DNA of 64,000 nt. Source: Streptomyces toyocaensis (GTDB lineage: Bacteria; Actinomycetota; Actinomycetes; Streptomycetales; Streptomycetaceae). The stretch spans positions 1-64,000 of the forward strand of contig NZ_JFCB01000014.1 of the NCBI RefSeq assembly GCF_000725125.1, read 5' to 3'. How positions within the stretch are numbered: position 1 is the stretch's first letter; each line of letters opens with the position of its first letter. Positions 52,359 through 59,545 of the stretch are shown piece by piece. A program made the position numbers and the translations under genes. The notes beneath the pieces were generated by a model that saw only the letters and a program-made list of their open reading frames with translations, was not told the DNA's origin and made no database searches.

Positions 52359-53084
52359 TTGTTCTACTACCTGCTCAAATACGTGCTGCTGGGCCCGCTG
52401 CTGAGACTGACCTTCCGGCCACGCATAGAAGGCCTGGCGCATGTTCCGTCGTCCGGCGCCGCCATCGTCGCGGGCAACCACCTGTCGTTCTCGGACCACT
52501 TCCTGATGCCGGCCGTCCTCAAACGGCGCATCACCTTCCTCGCCAAGGCCGAGTACTTCACCGGTCCCGGCCTCAAGGGCCGGCTGACGGCGTTCTTCTT
52601 CCGCAGCGCGGGACAGATCCCCGTCGACCGCTCCGGCAAGGAGGCCGGGCAGGCCGCCATCCGCGAGGGGCTCGGGGTGCTGAGCAAGGGGGAACTGCTC
52701 GGCATCTACCCGGAGGGCACGCGCTCGCACGACGGACGCCTCTACAAGGGCAAGGTGGGCGTCGCGGTGATGGCCCTCAGGGCGGGCGTCCCGGTGGTTC
52801 CCTGCGCGATGATCGGCACGTTCGAGGCGCAGCCGCCCGGCAAGGTCGTCCCGCGGATCCGCCCCGTGGTGATCCGCTTCGGCGAACCGCTGGACTTCTC
52901 GCGCTACGAGGGGATGGAGAACGAGAAGGCGGTGCTGCGCGCCGTCACCGACGAGATCATGTACGCCATCCTCACGCTGTCCGGCCAGGAGTACGTCGAC
53001 CAGTACGCCGCCGTCGCCAAGGCCGAGGAGGCCGAGCGCGGGGCGGAGGACAAGCGCCGGTTCCCGCGTCTGCCGCGGAACTGA
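52359..53084 (+). CDS. 1-acyl-sn-glycerol-3-phosphate acyltransferase (PlsC type)
   Basis: A 241-residue membrane-associated acyltransferase. Motif I is NHLSFSDH (HX4D), motif II/III EGTRSHDG, and VPCAMIGTFE near the acyl-binding part; an N-terminal hydrophobic segment (FYYLLKYVLLGPLLRL) anchors it. It adds the second acyl chain to lysophosphatidate. I use the TTG at 52359 because AGGAG lies 7 bases upstream; a GTG at 52353 is an alternative but sits next to that site. It ends at a strong bidirectional terminator. Confidence 0.88.
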   Translation: MFYYLLKYVLLGPLLRLTFRPRIEGLAHVPSSGAAIVAGNHLSFSDHFLMPAVLKRRITFLAKAEYFTGPGLKGRLTAFFFRSAGQIPVDRSGKEAGQAAIREGLGVLSKGELLGIYPEGTRSHDGRLYKGKVGVAVMALRAGVPVVPCAMIGTFEAQPPGKVVPRIRPVVIRFGEPLDFSRYEGMENEKAVLRAVTDEIMYAILTLSGQEYVDQYAAVAKAEEAERGAEDKRRFPRLPRN

Positions 53085-53102
53085 TCCGGGGGAACACACG
53101 GG

Positions 53103-53136
53103 CGAGGGGCGGCCGGAGAGTTCCGGCCGCCCCTCG
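53103..53136. terminator. Bidirectional terminator between acyltransferase and tap
   Basis: CGAGGGGCGGCCGGA (53103-53117) pairs perfectly over 15 bases with TCCGGCCGCCCCTCG (53122-53136), loop GAGT, midway between two converging genes. Confidence 0.8.
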
Positions 53137-53154
53137 TGTCGTGGGAGGAAGGCG

Positions 53155-54765
53155 CTACGGCTTCGGCGTGGCGTGCGGTGCGCAGGTCACGTCGGACCGG
53201 TCCAGCTCGCCGGTGAGCAGGTAGGCGTCCACCCGGTCGTTGACGCAGGGGTTGACCAGACCGGTGACCCCGTGGGACCCGGCGTCCCGCTCGGTGACGA
53301 GGCGGGAGCCCCTGAGCCGCTGGTGCAGTTCGACGGCGCCCGTGTACGGGGTGGCCGCGTCGCGCTCGGCCTGGACGATCAGCACCGGGGGCAGGTCCTT
53401 GCCGGACTTGACGTCCACGGGCGTGTGCTGCTTGACCGGCCAGGTGGCGCAGGGGAGGTTCATCCAGGCGTTGGCCCAGGTCATGAACGGGTGGTCCTTG
53501 TGCAGCCGCGTGTTGTCGCGGTCCCAGGTGCGCCAGTTGGTGGGCCACTTGGCGTCGGTGCACTCGACGGCCGTGTAGACGGCGTTGCCGTTCTCCGCGG
53601 CCGCGTTGCCCGCGGTGTCGGTGAGGTCGGGGGCGGCGGCGTCGACGAGCGCCTGGGTGTCACCGGCGACGTACTTGCTGAAGACGGTCGCGACGGGGAT
53701 CCACGCCGAGTCGTAGTACGGGGCGCTCTGGAAGAAGCCGATCAGCTCGGCTGGTCCGACGACTCCGCCGATCGGGTCCTTCGCGGCGGTGGCGCGCAGC
53801 TTCAGCCACTGAGCCTGGACGGCGTCGCGGGTGGTGCCGAGGTGGAAGGTGGCGTCGTTCTCGGCGACCCAGTCCTGCCAGTCCTTCCAGCGGCCCTCGA
53901 AGGCGACGTCCTGGTCCAGGTTGGCCTGGTACCAGATCTTCTCGCGGGAGGGGTTGACGACGCTGTCGACGACCATGCGGCGCACGTGGCCCGGGAAGAG
54001 GGTGGCGTAGACGGCGCCGAGGTAGGTGCCGTAGGAGACGCCGAGGAAGTTGAGCTGCTTCTCGCCCAGGGCGGCGCGGATGACGTCGAGGTCGCGCGCG
54101 GTGTTCGGCGTGGTCATGTGCGGCAACATCTCGCCGCTGCGCTCGTAGCAGCCCTCGGCGTACTCACGGGCGAGCTTGCGCTGAGCCAGCTTGTCGGCCT
54201 CGTCGCGGGGCACCGGGTCCATCTTCGGCGCCTTGACGAACTCCTGCGGGTCGGCGCACGAGATGGGCGCCGACTTGCCCACGCCGCGCGGGTCGAAGCC
54301 CACGAAGTCGTACGCCTTGGCCGTGTTGGCCCAGACGGGGTTCTTTCCGGTGACCCGGGCGGGGAAGCGCAGGCCCGAGCCGCCGGGGCCGCCGGGGTTG
54401 TACAGCAGCGCGCCCTGTCGCTCGCCCGGGGTACCGGTGTTGCCTATGCGGTCGACGGCGAGCTTGATCTGCTTGCCGTACGGCTTGGCGTAGTCCAGGG
54501 GCACCGAGACCCAGCCGCACTGGATGGGCTTGGCCAGGTTCCAGTCGGCGGGGCAGTCCTGCCAGTCGATGCCGCGCTCGGCGGCCCGGGCAGCGGCGAC
54601 GGCCACGCCCCTGGCCTCTCGGTCCTTGCCGTGGTACGCAGTCGCCGTGGGCGCCGTGGCGTTCGCCGTGGGTGCCGCGACGGCGCCGGCGACGAGTGTG
54701 GCCGCGACGAGCACGCCGGCCGAACCGAGCGCCTTGGCCCGCCTCTTCGGTCCGCTGTCCGTCAA
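53155..54765 (-). CDS. tap: Secreted tripeptidyl aminopeptidase
   Basis: A 536-residue exported alpha/beta-hydrolase peptidase matching the Streptomyces Tap/SlpD family. It starts at a TTG after GGGAGG (54765), giving a signal peptide (KRRAKALGSAGVLVAATLVAG) and likely cleavage near ATA. Seen: YNPGGPGGSGL (oxyanion region), VGFDPRGVGKS, the nucleophile GVSYGTYLGAVY, QAERDAATPY with the Asp, and the C-terminal DAGSHGV with the His. It removes tripeptides from protein N termini outside the cell. Confidence 0.88.
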   Translation of the reverse strand: MTDSGPKRRAKALGSAGVLVAATLVAGAVAAPTANATAPTATAYHGKDREARGVAVAAARAAERGIDWQDCPADWNLAKPIQCGWVSVPLDYAKPYGKQIKLAVDRIGNTGTPGERQGALLYNPGGPGGSGLRFPARVTGKNPVWANTAKAYDFVGFDPRGVGKSAPISCADPQEFVKAPKMDPVPRDEADKLAQRKLAREYAEGCYERSGEMLPHMTTPNTARDLDVIRAALGEKQLNFLGVSYGTYLGAVYATLFPGHVRRMVVDSVVNPSREKIWYQANLDQDVAFEGRWKDWQDWVAENDATFHLGTTRDAVQAQWLKLRATAAKDPIGGVVGPAELIGFFQSAPYYDSAWIPVATVFSKYVAGDTQALVDAAAPDLTDTAGNAAAENGNAVYTAVECTDAKWPTNWRTWDRDNTRLHKDHPFMTWANAWMNLPCATWPVKQHTPVDVKSGKDLPPVLIVQAERDAATPYTGAVELHQRLRGSRLVTERDAGSHGVTGLVNPCVNDRVDAYLLTGELDRSDVTCAPHATPKP

Positions 54766-55317
54766 GTGGTGCCTCCCCGTTCCTCGTTGTGATGGATACG
54801 GGGGATCCTCGCCGCTCGGGGGTTCCCGGGAACAGGGGCGATGCCCCTTCTTTGCCAATCCGATAACCGGATAAGCGGGTTCCATCAATCGGACACCGGG
54901 CCGAAGAAGGCCGATGCCCCGCCGAGGAGGCGGCACAGCCGCAGCGCACGGCGGGCACCGGCGCGGCGGGGCCCGGGAGGGTCAGGACGGCGGCACCTCC
55001 TCCCGGCGCTGCCGCGGGGACGGGCTGGTCCTCGAACCAGGGCCACACCATGACGCGTTGAGACGGCTCGTGGTCCGCCCGGCACGGCAGGGGCGTCCCG
55101 GCCACCGGGCGCCCCAGGGCCGCGGGCCAACCGCTGGTCGAGGACGGTTCGACCCGCGATCCGCAGGGTCGGACGGGAGGTGAGCCGTCCGGGGTCCACC
55201 CGTGGGCACGGGGCGGGCGAGGGGCCCGGGCCCCCGGGACAGGTCCCGGCCACGGGGACCCGGAGGGCGGCCGGGCGGCGTTCCGGGACGTCGACCGCGC
55301 GGTACGCCCCGCCACGC
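54766..55317. other. Intergenic region upstream of tap
   Basis: No gene can be supported. The part next to tap is unusually AT-containing and holds ATCCG-ATAAC-CGGAT (a perfect five-base inverted repeat around 54860), a candidate operator. A short minus-strand frame from an ATG at 55051 (MVWPWFEDQPVP) keeps high third-position G/C but has no stop before the tap promoter and no known match. No toxin gene accompanies the antitoxin at 55318. Confidence 0.5.
55221..55249 (-). terminator. Palindromic cluster after the antitoxin gene
   Basis: GGGGCCCGGGCCCC (55221-55234) is a perfect palindrome and CCGGGAC-AG-GTCCCGG (55234-55249) follows. Together they form likely terminator hairpins about 70 bp downstream of the Phd/YefM-type gene. 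Confidence 0.45.
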
Positions 55318-55608
55318 CTACGAGGTGGCCGGCCCCCGGTGCTCGGCGGCGATGCCGAACCGCCGGTGTTCGCGGGGAGCGGACGCGACCTCGCGCACGC
55401 CGGCCACCGTGCTGATCACCCGCTCCCCCGCGGACTCCTCCTCCTGCTGCTGGAGCTCCTCGAGTCGTCGCAGGTCATCGGCGGACACGAGAGCGACCAG
55501 GGGCTTGCCGTGCCGGGTGACGACGACCCGTTCGCCGCCGTACACCACACGGTTGATCAGATCGGCCAGCTCGGCCCTCGCTTGGGTCACCGGAATCTCG
55601 TAGGCCAT
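55318..55608 (-). CDS. Phd/YefM-family antitoxin without visible toxin
   Basis: A 96-residue antitoxin. The N-terminal Phd/YefM DNA-binding domain is clear: EIPVTQARAELADLINRV, then YGGERVVVTRHGKPLVALVS and DDLRRLEELQQQEEE. Normally the next gene encodes a RelE/YoeB or Doc toxin; nothing of that kind follows. On its strand TATGAT lies 6 bases before the ATG with TGTACA boxes upstream, fitting self-repression from a leaderless promoter. It is divergent from the ClpP-like gene, so it may regulate that gene instead of a toxin. Confidence 0.88.
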   Translation of the reverse strand: MAYEIPVTQARAELADLINRVVYGGERVVVTRHGKPLVALVSADDLRRLEELQQQEEESAGERVISTVAGVREVASAPREHRRFGIAAEHRGPATS

Positions 55609-55614
55609 GGGTCC

Positions 55615-55641
55615 ATCATAACGTGATGTACGTCCTGTACA
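55615..55641. promoter_or_regulatory. Shared antitoxin/clpP promoter with YefM-type TGTACA operator
   Basis: TGTACG (55627-55632) and TGTACA (55636-55641) form the inverted repeat TGTAC-GTCCT-GTACA. TGTACA is the known core of E. coli YefM operators. On the minus strand TATGAT (55620-55615) is the antitoxin -10; on the plus strand TACATT overlaps the operator. Confidence 0.65.
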
Positions 55642-55676
55642 TTTTTTACAGACGCCACCAGACAGGAGGGGCTCTC

Positions 55677-56312
55677 ATGACCCGACCGTCCGCCCGCTAC
55701 GTCCTGCCCGAGTTCACCGAACGCACGACATCCGGCCAACGGACGACGGACCCCTACGCGAAGCTGCTCCAGGAGCGGATCGTCATCCTCGGGACGCAGA
55801 TCGACGAGACGTCCGCGAACGACGTGATGGCCCAGTTCATGTACCTCGAGCACCACGCCCCCGACCGGGACATCTCGCTCTACGTCAACTCCCCCGGCGG
55901 CTCCTTCCCCGCCATGTCGGCGATCCACGACACGCTGCGCTTCGTCACCTGCGACGTGGAGACGATCTGCCTGGGCCGGGCGGAGGGAGCCGCCGCGCTG
56001 CTGCTGGCCGCCGGCACCCCGGGCAAGCGGTTCGTGCTGCCCGGCTCCCGCGTGGTGCTCCGCCAGCCCGCCCTCCCGAAGCCGGTCGAGGGGCAGACGA
56101 GCGATCTGACCATCCAGTCGCAGGAGTTGTCCCGGATCCGGGCCCGGATGGAGGAGATGCTCGTCCGGTACACGGGTCGCACCGCGGCGCAGGTCCGGGC
56201 CGACGTCGAGCGGGACACGGTCCTCGACGCGCAGGGTGCGGTGGACCACGGCCTGGCGGACCGCATCGTGCCCCACCGCAGGGCCGTGCACCCGGCCACC
56301 GGCGCGAGGTGA
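55677..56312 (+). CDS. ClpP-like protein lacking catalytic Ser and His (probable pseudoprotease)
   Basis: A 211-residue ClpP-fold protein, closest to Streptomyces ClpP2-type subunits along its whole length (YVLPEFTERTT, DPYAKLLQERIVILG, NSPGGSF, LAAGTPGKRFVLP). The catalytic Ser position reads GRAEGAAAL, with Gly104 in place of Ser, and the His position reads VVLRQP, with Arg129 in place of His. The Asp (Asp180 in VERDTVL) is kept. It should therefore not cut peptides but may join mixed ClpP rings, like plant and cyanobacterial ClpR. The ATG follows CAGGAGGGGCTCTC. Confidence 0.9.
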   Translation: MTRPSARYVLPEFTERTTSGQRTTDPYAKLLQERIVILGTQIDETSANDVMAQFMYLEHHAPDRDISLYVNSPGGSFPAMSAIHDTLRFVTCDVETICLGRAEGAAALLLAAGTPGKRFVLPGSRVVLRQPALPKPVEGQTSDLTIQSQELSRIRARMEEMLVRYTGRTAAQVRADVERDTVLDAQGAVDHGLADRIVPHRRAVHPATGAR

Positions 56313-56319
56313 GCCACGC

Positions 56320-56628
56320 ATGCTTCCCCCGGAACTGCCTCCCCTGCCCGCGCTGACCCGCGCGGAGGCCGAGCTGATCGACCGTTACCTGGAGGTCGTG
56401 GACCTGCTCGGCCGGATCAACCCGGCCGCGGCCGGCGACACCTACGGCGGGTTGCGCGCGGCCCAGGCCCTGGTCGGCAAGGCCGTCGCGCTGCGTGACG
56501 CGCTGACCGTGATGCACCGCCGCGGCGAGACCGACCTGCACTCCGCCACCCTGGCCCGGGCGCTGCGGGTGCTGGACGGCGAGCGGCGCACGGCGCGGGT
56601 CACGCTGCCTCCGGAGCCGGGGAGTTGA
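56320..56628 (+). CDS. Small helical hypothetical protein in the clpP-like operon
   Basis: A 102-residue, mostly helical protein: a Pro-rich start (LPPELPPLPALTRAEAELIDRY, cited in part as PPELPPLPALTRAEAEL), then LEVVDLLGRINPAAAGDTYG and RALRVLDGERRTARV. The ATG follows GAGGTGAGCCACGC, 7 bases after the ClpP-like stop, so the two are co-transcribed. I know no family. Partner or adaptor of the ClpP-like protein is a possible role, by position only. Confidence 0.72.
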   Translation: MLPPELPPLPALTRAEAELIDRYLEVVDLLGRINPAAAGDTYGGLRAAQALVGKAVALRDALTVMHRRGETDLHSATLARALRVLDGERRTARVTLPPEPGS

Positions 56629-56973
56629 CACCGGCACGCGCGCGGACGACGGACCGGACGGCGGGCCGCCACGCCGGGGGTTGAAACGGCCCGAACGGCG
56701 TACCCCCATCCGGCGTAGACGAACCTCCTGTTTTCGGGCGGTTCGAGTTGCACAACCCACGCGCCCCGAGGGCGGAATGGCGCATTCCGCTGCTGGTCCG
56801 GGGCTCCTCCCTGCCCTGGACGGAGGATCGAACAGGGCAGTGTCCACCCGAACGGGTGATTGGTGAGTAACAACACAAACCCCACGTTCCGTTGGGTTTT
56901 CGATCGCGTCATGAGCCAAGATCCCTGACTGACGACAAGACCCCGCCGCCGCGGCGGGGCGATCCGGGCGGAC
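56629..56973. other. Intergenic region with hairpins before the riboswitch
   Basis: No gene is supported. It holds CACCCG-AA-CGGGTG (56845-56858), the hairpin AAACCC...GGGTTT with an inner ACG-TTC-CGT stem (56877-56899, likely terminator of the ClpP-like operon), and CCCCGCCGC/GCGGCGGGG (56941-56959). The promoter of the NlpC/P60 gene must lie near its end. Confidence 0.5.
56877..56899 (+). terminator. Terminator-like hairpin after the ClpP-like operon
   Basis: AAACCC-C-ACG pairs with CGT-T-GGGTTT across a TTC loop with one mismatch, and is followed by a further T. It lies about 250 bp downstream of the last gene of that operon. Confidence 0.4.
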
Positions 56974-57160
56974 GCCGAGTCCTGCCGCCGCCCGGATGAC
57001 CGGTCGACAGGAGTGGATCGGCAGGAGTGGAGGACCCAAGCACGACGGGTCGCCGGAACGTCCGTTCCGAGCAGCCCTTGGGGTGAAGCCGCACTCGTGC
57101 GGCCGGGCAACTTCGCCAGCCCGAATCCGACAGGTCATCCTTCACAGGCGGCTGACGAAG
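56974..57160 (+). ncRNA. ydaO-type (c-di-AMP) riboswitch
   Basis: The 5' leader of the NlpC/P60 gene carries the conserved ydaO blocks in order: GGAGGACCCA (about 57028), TTGGGGTGAAGCC (about 57079), GGGCAACTT (about 57104), AGCCCGAATCCGACAGG (about 57118) and TCACAGGCGGC near the end. They line up with the Bacillus subtilis ydaO leader. This riboswitch binds cyclic di-AMP and in actinomycetes controls wall hydrolase genes. Boundaries are approximate. Confidence 0.85.
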
Positions 57161-57168
57161 GGTTGCGC

Positions 57169-57642
57169 ATGACTGCGCTCAATCGTGTCCCGTCTCTCAT
57201 GGCCCGCGCCGGTACGGCCTCGGCCCTCACCCTGGCCGCCGTGGGCGCCTCCGTCGTGGTCCCCGGCACCGCCTCGGAGGCGGCCGCCGCGAGCTCCGCC
57301 ACCAAGGCACTGCGCGTCGCCGCCTCCAAGGAGGGCGCGCCGTACCAGTGGGGCGCCATCGGACCGCACCGTTTCGACTGCTCGGGTCTGACGCTCTACT
57401 CGTTCAAGAAGGCGGGCAAGAAGCTGCCGCGCACCGCCGCCCAGCAGTACAACAAGACGCGTCACATCTCCGCGGGCAGCCGCAGGGCCGGAGACCTGGT
57501 GTTCTTCCACTCGGGCGGCTACGTCTACCACGTCGGCATCTACGCCGGTAAGGGCAAGATCTGGCACGCCCCCAAGACCGGAGACGTGGTGCGTCTGCAG
57601 AAGATCTGGACCCGGAGCGTCTCGTACGGCCGGGTCGGGTGA
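57169..57642 (+). CDS. Secreted NlpC/P60 cell-wall endopeptidase
   Basis: A 157-residue exported peptidase: a signal peptide (residues 1 to about 40, hydrophobic AGTASALTLAAVGASVVVPG) and an NlpC/P60 domain with catalytic Cys in RFDCSGLTLYSF, His in VYHVGIYAG and the third polar residue in IWHAPKTG. It cuts peptide stems of peptidoglycan. The ATG follows GAAGGGTTGCGC. Expression is probably governed by the upstream c-di-AMP riboswitch. A hairpin ends the gene. Confidence 0.93.
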   Translation: MTALNRVPSLMARAGTASALTLAAVGASVVVPGTASEAAAASSATKALRVAASKEGAPYQWGAIGPHRFDCSGLTLYSFKKAGKKLPRTAAQQYNKTRHISAGSRRAGDLVFFHSGGYVYHVGIYAGKGKIWHAPKTGDVVRLQKIWTRSVSYGRVG

Positions 57643-57690
57643 GCAGGCGGGGCGGCGGCACCCGGCGAGTACCGCCGCCCCCACCTGCTC
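57641..57690. terminator. Hairpin between NlpC/P60 gene and HATPase gene
   Basis: GAGCAGG (57641-57647) and GGCGGCGG (57651-57658) pair with CCGCCGCC (57672-57679) and CCTGCTC (57684-57690). It starts inside the NlpC stop codon and lies between convergent genes. Confidence 0.6.
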
Positions 57691-57705
57691 GACCACGCGT
57701 GGTCC

Positions 57706-58173
57706 CTACGGTTCCTGCTGTCCCGCCGCCGTGACCGCTTCGCCGGCCTGGGCGGTCCAGGTCCAGGGGAGGTGGACCGAGACGGTCTTGCCGCCCTCAC
57801 GCGTGGAGCGGATCCTGAGCCCTCCCCCGCACTCCGCCATCAGCCATCGGATGATGACGAGCCCGCGTCCGTTGTCCTGCTGGACGGCGGCGGGCAGCCG
57901 CTTGGGGAGACGGGGGTGACTGTCCGTCACCCCGATGTACACCCGTTCGTCGCGGACCAGGGCGACGTCCACCGTGAACGTGGGTGACTGCCCGAACGTG
58001 TGCTGCACGGCGTTCGTGGCGAGTTCGGAGACGATCAGCCGCACGGTGTCGGACAGCTCCGTCCCCGCCGGCATGCCCCATTCCACCAGCGTGCCCACCA
58101 CGTGGGCCCGTGCGGCGGAGACCGAGGCGGGATCGCTCGGCAGAGTGATGGATGCTTCCAGGTGGTCTGCCAT
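57706..58173 (-). CDS. RsbW-like ATP-binding protein (anti-sigma type HATPase)
   Basis: A 155-residue single-domain GHKL ATPase. Seen: N box VSELATNAVQHTFG, G1-like region TDSHPRLPKRLP and the GRGLVIIRWLMAECGG segment. Streptomyces carry many of these beside XRE-DUF397 gene pairs. They resemble the anti-sigma factor RsbW; the target is unknown. The ATG is 10 bases after AAAGGGACGA. Divergent from the XRE regulator at 58385, forming the familiar trio with DUF397. Confidence 0.88.
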   Translation of the reverse strand: MADHLEASITLPSDPASVSAARAHVVGTLVEWGMPAGTELSDTVRLIVSELATNAVQHTFGQSPTFTVDVALVRDERVYIGVTDSHPRLPKRLPAAVQQDNGRGLVIIRWLMAECGGGLRIRSTREGGKTVSVHLPWTWTAQAGEAVTAAGQQEP

Positions 58174-58384
58174 GGCGAGTCGTCCCTTTCCCACGGGACC
58201 GCAGTCCGACACGGAGCGGTTGGTTCGAGTACGGTCCCGCACTGGTGCTTCGCCGCCAGACTGCCATCACCGCACGGCACAGAGCGGCGATCCACCAGGA
58301 TATGCATATATCTGTCGCTCAATGCGGTGAACTCTGCGACGGGAGACCGTATACGGGCGGCTCGGAAGGAGTAAGGAGAAGCCC

Positions 58385-59245
58385 ATGCAGCACGGCCCCG
58401 CGGTGCGCCGCCGGAAACTGGGCGCCGAATTGCGCGCGCTGCGCACCTCGGCGGGACTCACCAGCGGTGAGGCGGCCCGGCTGGCGGGCTGGCACCAGTC
58501 GAAGGTGAGCCGGATCGAGACGGGCACGAGCGGGGTGAAACCGGCCGATGTGCGCCTGCTGCTCGACGTCTACGGGGTGGCCGACCGGCAGTTGCGGGAG
58601 TTGCTGCTGGTGCTGTCGGGCAGCAGTGACGACGGTGGCCGGCACCACTGGTGGCACGCCTACCGCGGTGTCCTGCCGCCCACCTACCGGGACTTCATCA
58701 GCCTGGAGTCGCAGGCGAGCGCGATGCGCACCCTGGAGACCACGGTGATCCCGGGGCTGCTGCAGACGCCGGAGTACGCGCGGGCGGTGACCGAGGCGGC
58801 CCTTGAGGGCACTTCGGCGGAGCGGCTGGACGCCCTGGTGGAGGTGCGGCTGGCCCGCCAGGACGTGCTGCGGACCGAGCCTCCTCTGGAGCTCAGCGCG
58901 GTCCTGGACGAGGCGGTGCTGCGCCGGGAGGTCGGCGGTCCGGGGGTGATGAGCCGCCAGCTCGGCCGGCTGGTCGAGGCGGCCCGGCTGCCGCACGTAC
59001 GGTTGCAGGTCCTGCCGTTCTCCGCCGGGGCGCACATCGGCGTCACCGGCCCTTTCGTCATTTTTTCATTTTCGCGCACTTCTGATCTCGACGTGGTTGT
59101 TCTCGACCACTTGACGAGTAGCCACCATCTGGAGCGGAAAGAAGACCTCCGGGCCTATGTGGAGGCCTTCAACGCCCTTTCGGTCCACGCCCTTTCACCC
59201 GAGGACTCGTTGGATTTCATCGCCGGCGCAGCAGCCGGCGCGTAA
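58385..59245 (+). CDS. XRE-family regulator with DUF5753 domain (WhiJ-like)
   Basis: A 286-residue protein: an N-terminal XRE helix-turn-helix (LTSGEAARLAGWHQSKVSRIE) and a C-terminal DUF5753 domain (IPGLLQTPEYARAV, VRLARQDVL, LQVLPFSAGAHIG). It belongs to the WhiJ-type regulators of Streptomyces development, which work with small DUF397 proteins. The ATG follows GGAGTAAGGAGAAGCCC. The stretch 59050-59110 is much richer in A/T than the rest of the gene. The DUF397 gene follows after 9 bases. Confidence 0.92.
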   Translation: MQHGPAVRRRKLGAELRALRTSAGLTSGEAARLAGWHQSKVSRIETGTSGVKPADVRLLLDVYGVADRQLRELLLVLSGSSDDGGRHHWWHAYRGVLPPTYRDFISLESQASAMRTLETTVIPGLLQTPEYARAVTEAALEGTSAERLDALVEVRLARQDVLRTEPPLELSAVLDEAVLRREVGGPGVMSRQLGRLVEAARLPHVRLQVLPFSAGAHIGVTGPFVIFSFSRTSDLDVVVLDHLTSSHHLERKEDLRAYVEAFNALSVHALSPEDSLDFIAGAAAGA

Positions 59246-59254
59246 GGAGGCACG

Positions 59255-59479
59255 ATGCCCGCACCGCCTCGGACCATCCCTTCCAGCCTTGATCTGGGCG
59301 ACGTGCGCTGGCTGCGCAGCAGCTACAGCACGGGCGCCAACAACTGCGTCGAGACGGCCCGGCCGGCCACAGGCCCCCTGGCCGGGCTCCTCGCCGTGCG
59401 CGACTCCAAGACCCCGGACGGACCGGCGCTGCTCTTCTCCCCAGCGAGCTGGGCGGAGTTCACGGCCGCCGTCGGCTGA
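59255..59479 (+). CDS. DUF397 small protein
   Basis: A 74-residue DUF397 protein: VRWLRSSYSTGANNCVE, then AVRDSKTPDGPALLFSPASW and a short tail. It is the standard partner of the WhiJ-type regulator just upstream and is thought to modulate its DNA binding. The ATG follows TAAGGAGGCACG. Confidence 0.93.
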   Translation: MPAPPRTIPSSLDLGDVRWLRSSYSTGANNCVETARPATGPLAGLLAVRDSKTPDGPALLFSPASWAEFTAAVG

Positions 59480-59545
59480 CCCGGCCCCCGTTCACCGGTC
59501 CCACCGGTCAACCGTTCGTGCGACGCACGGCCGTGCCCCGCCGAC

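Noticed and set aside
52973..53154. Possible gene between acyltransferase and tap
   Set aside because: Only the end of the acyltransferase and a strong terminator hairpin are present.
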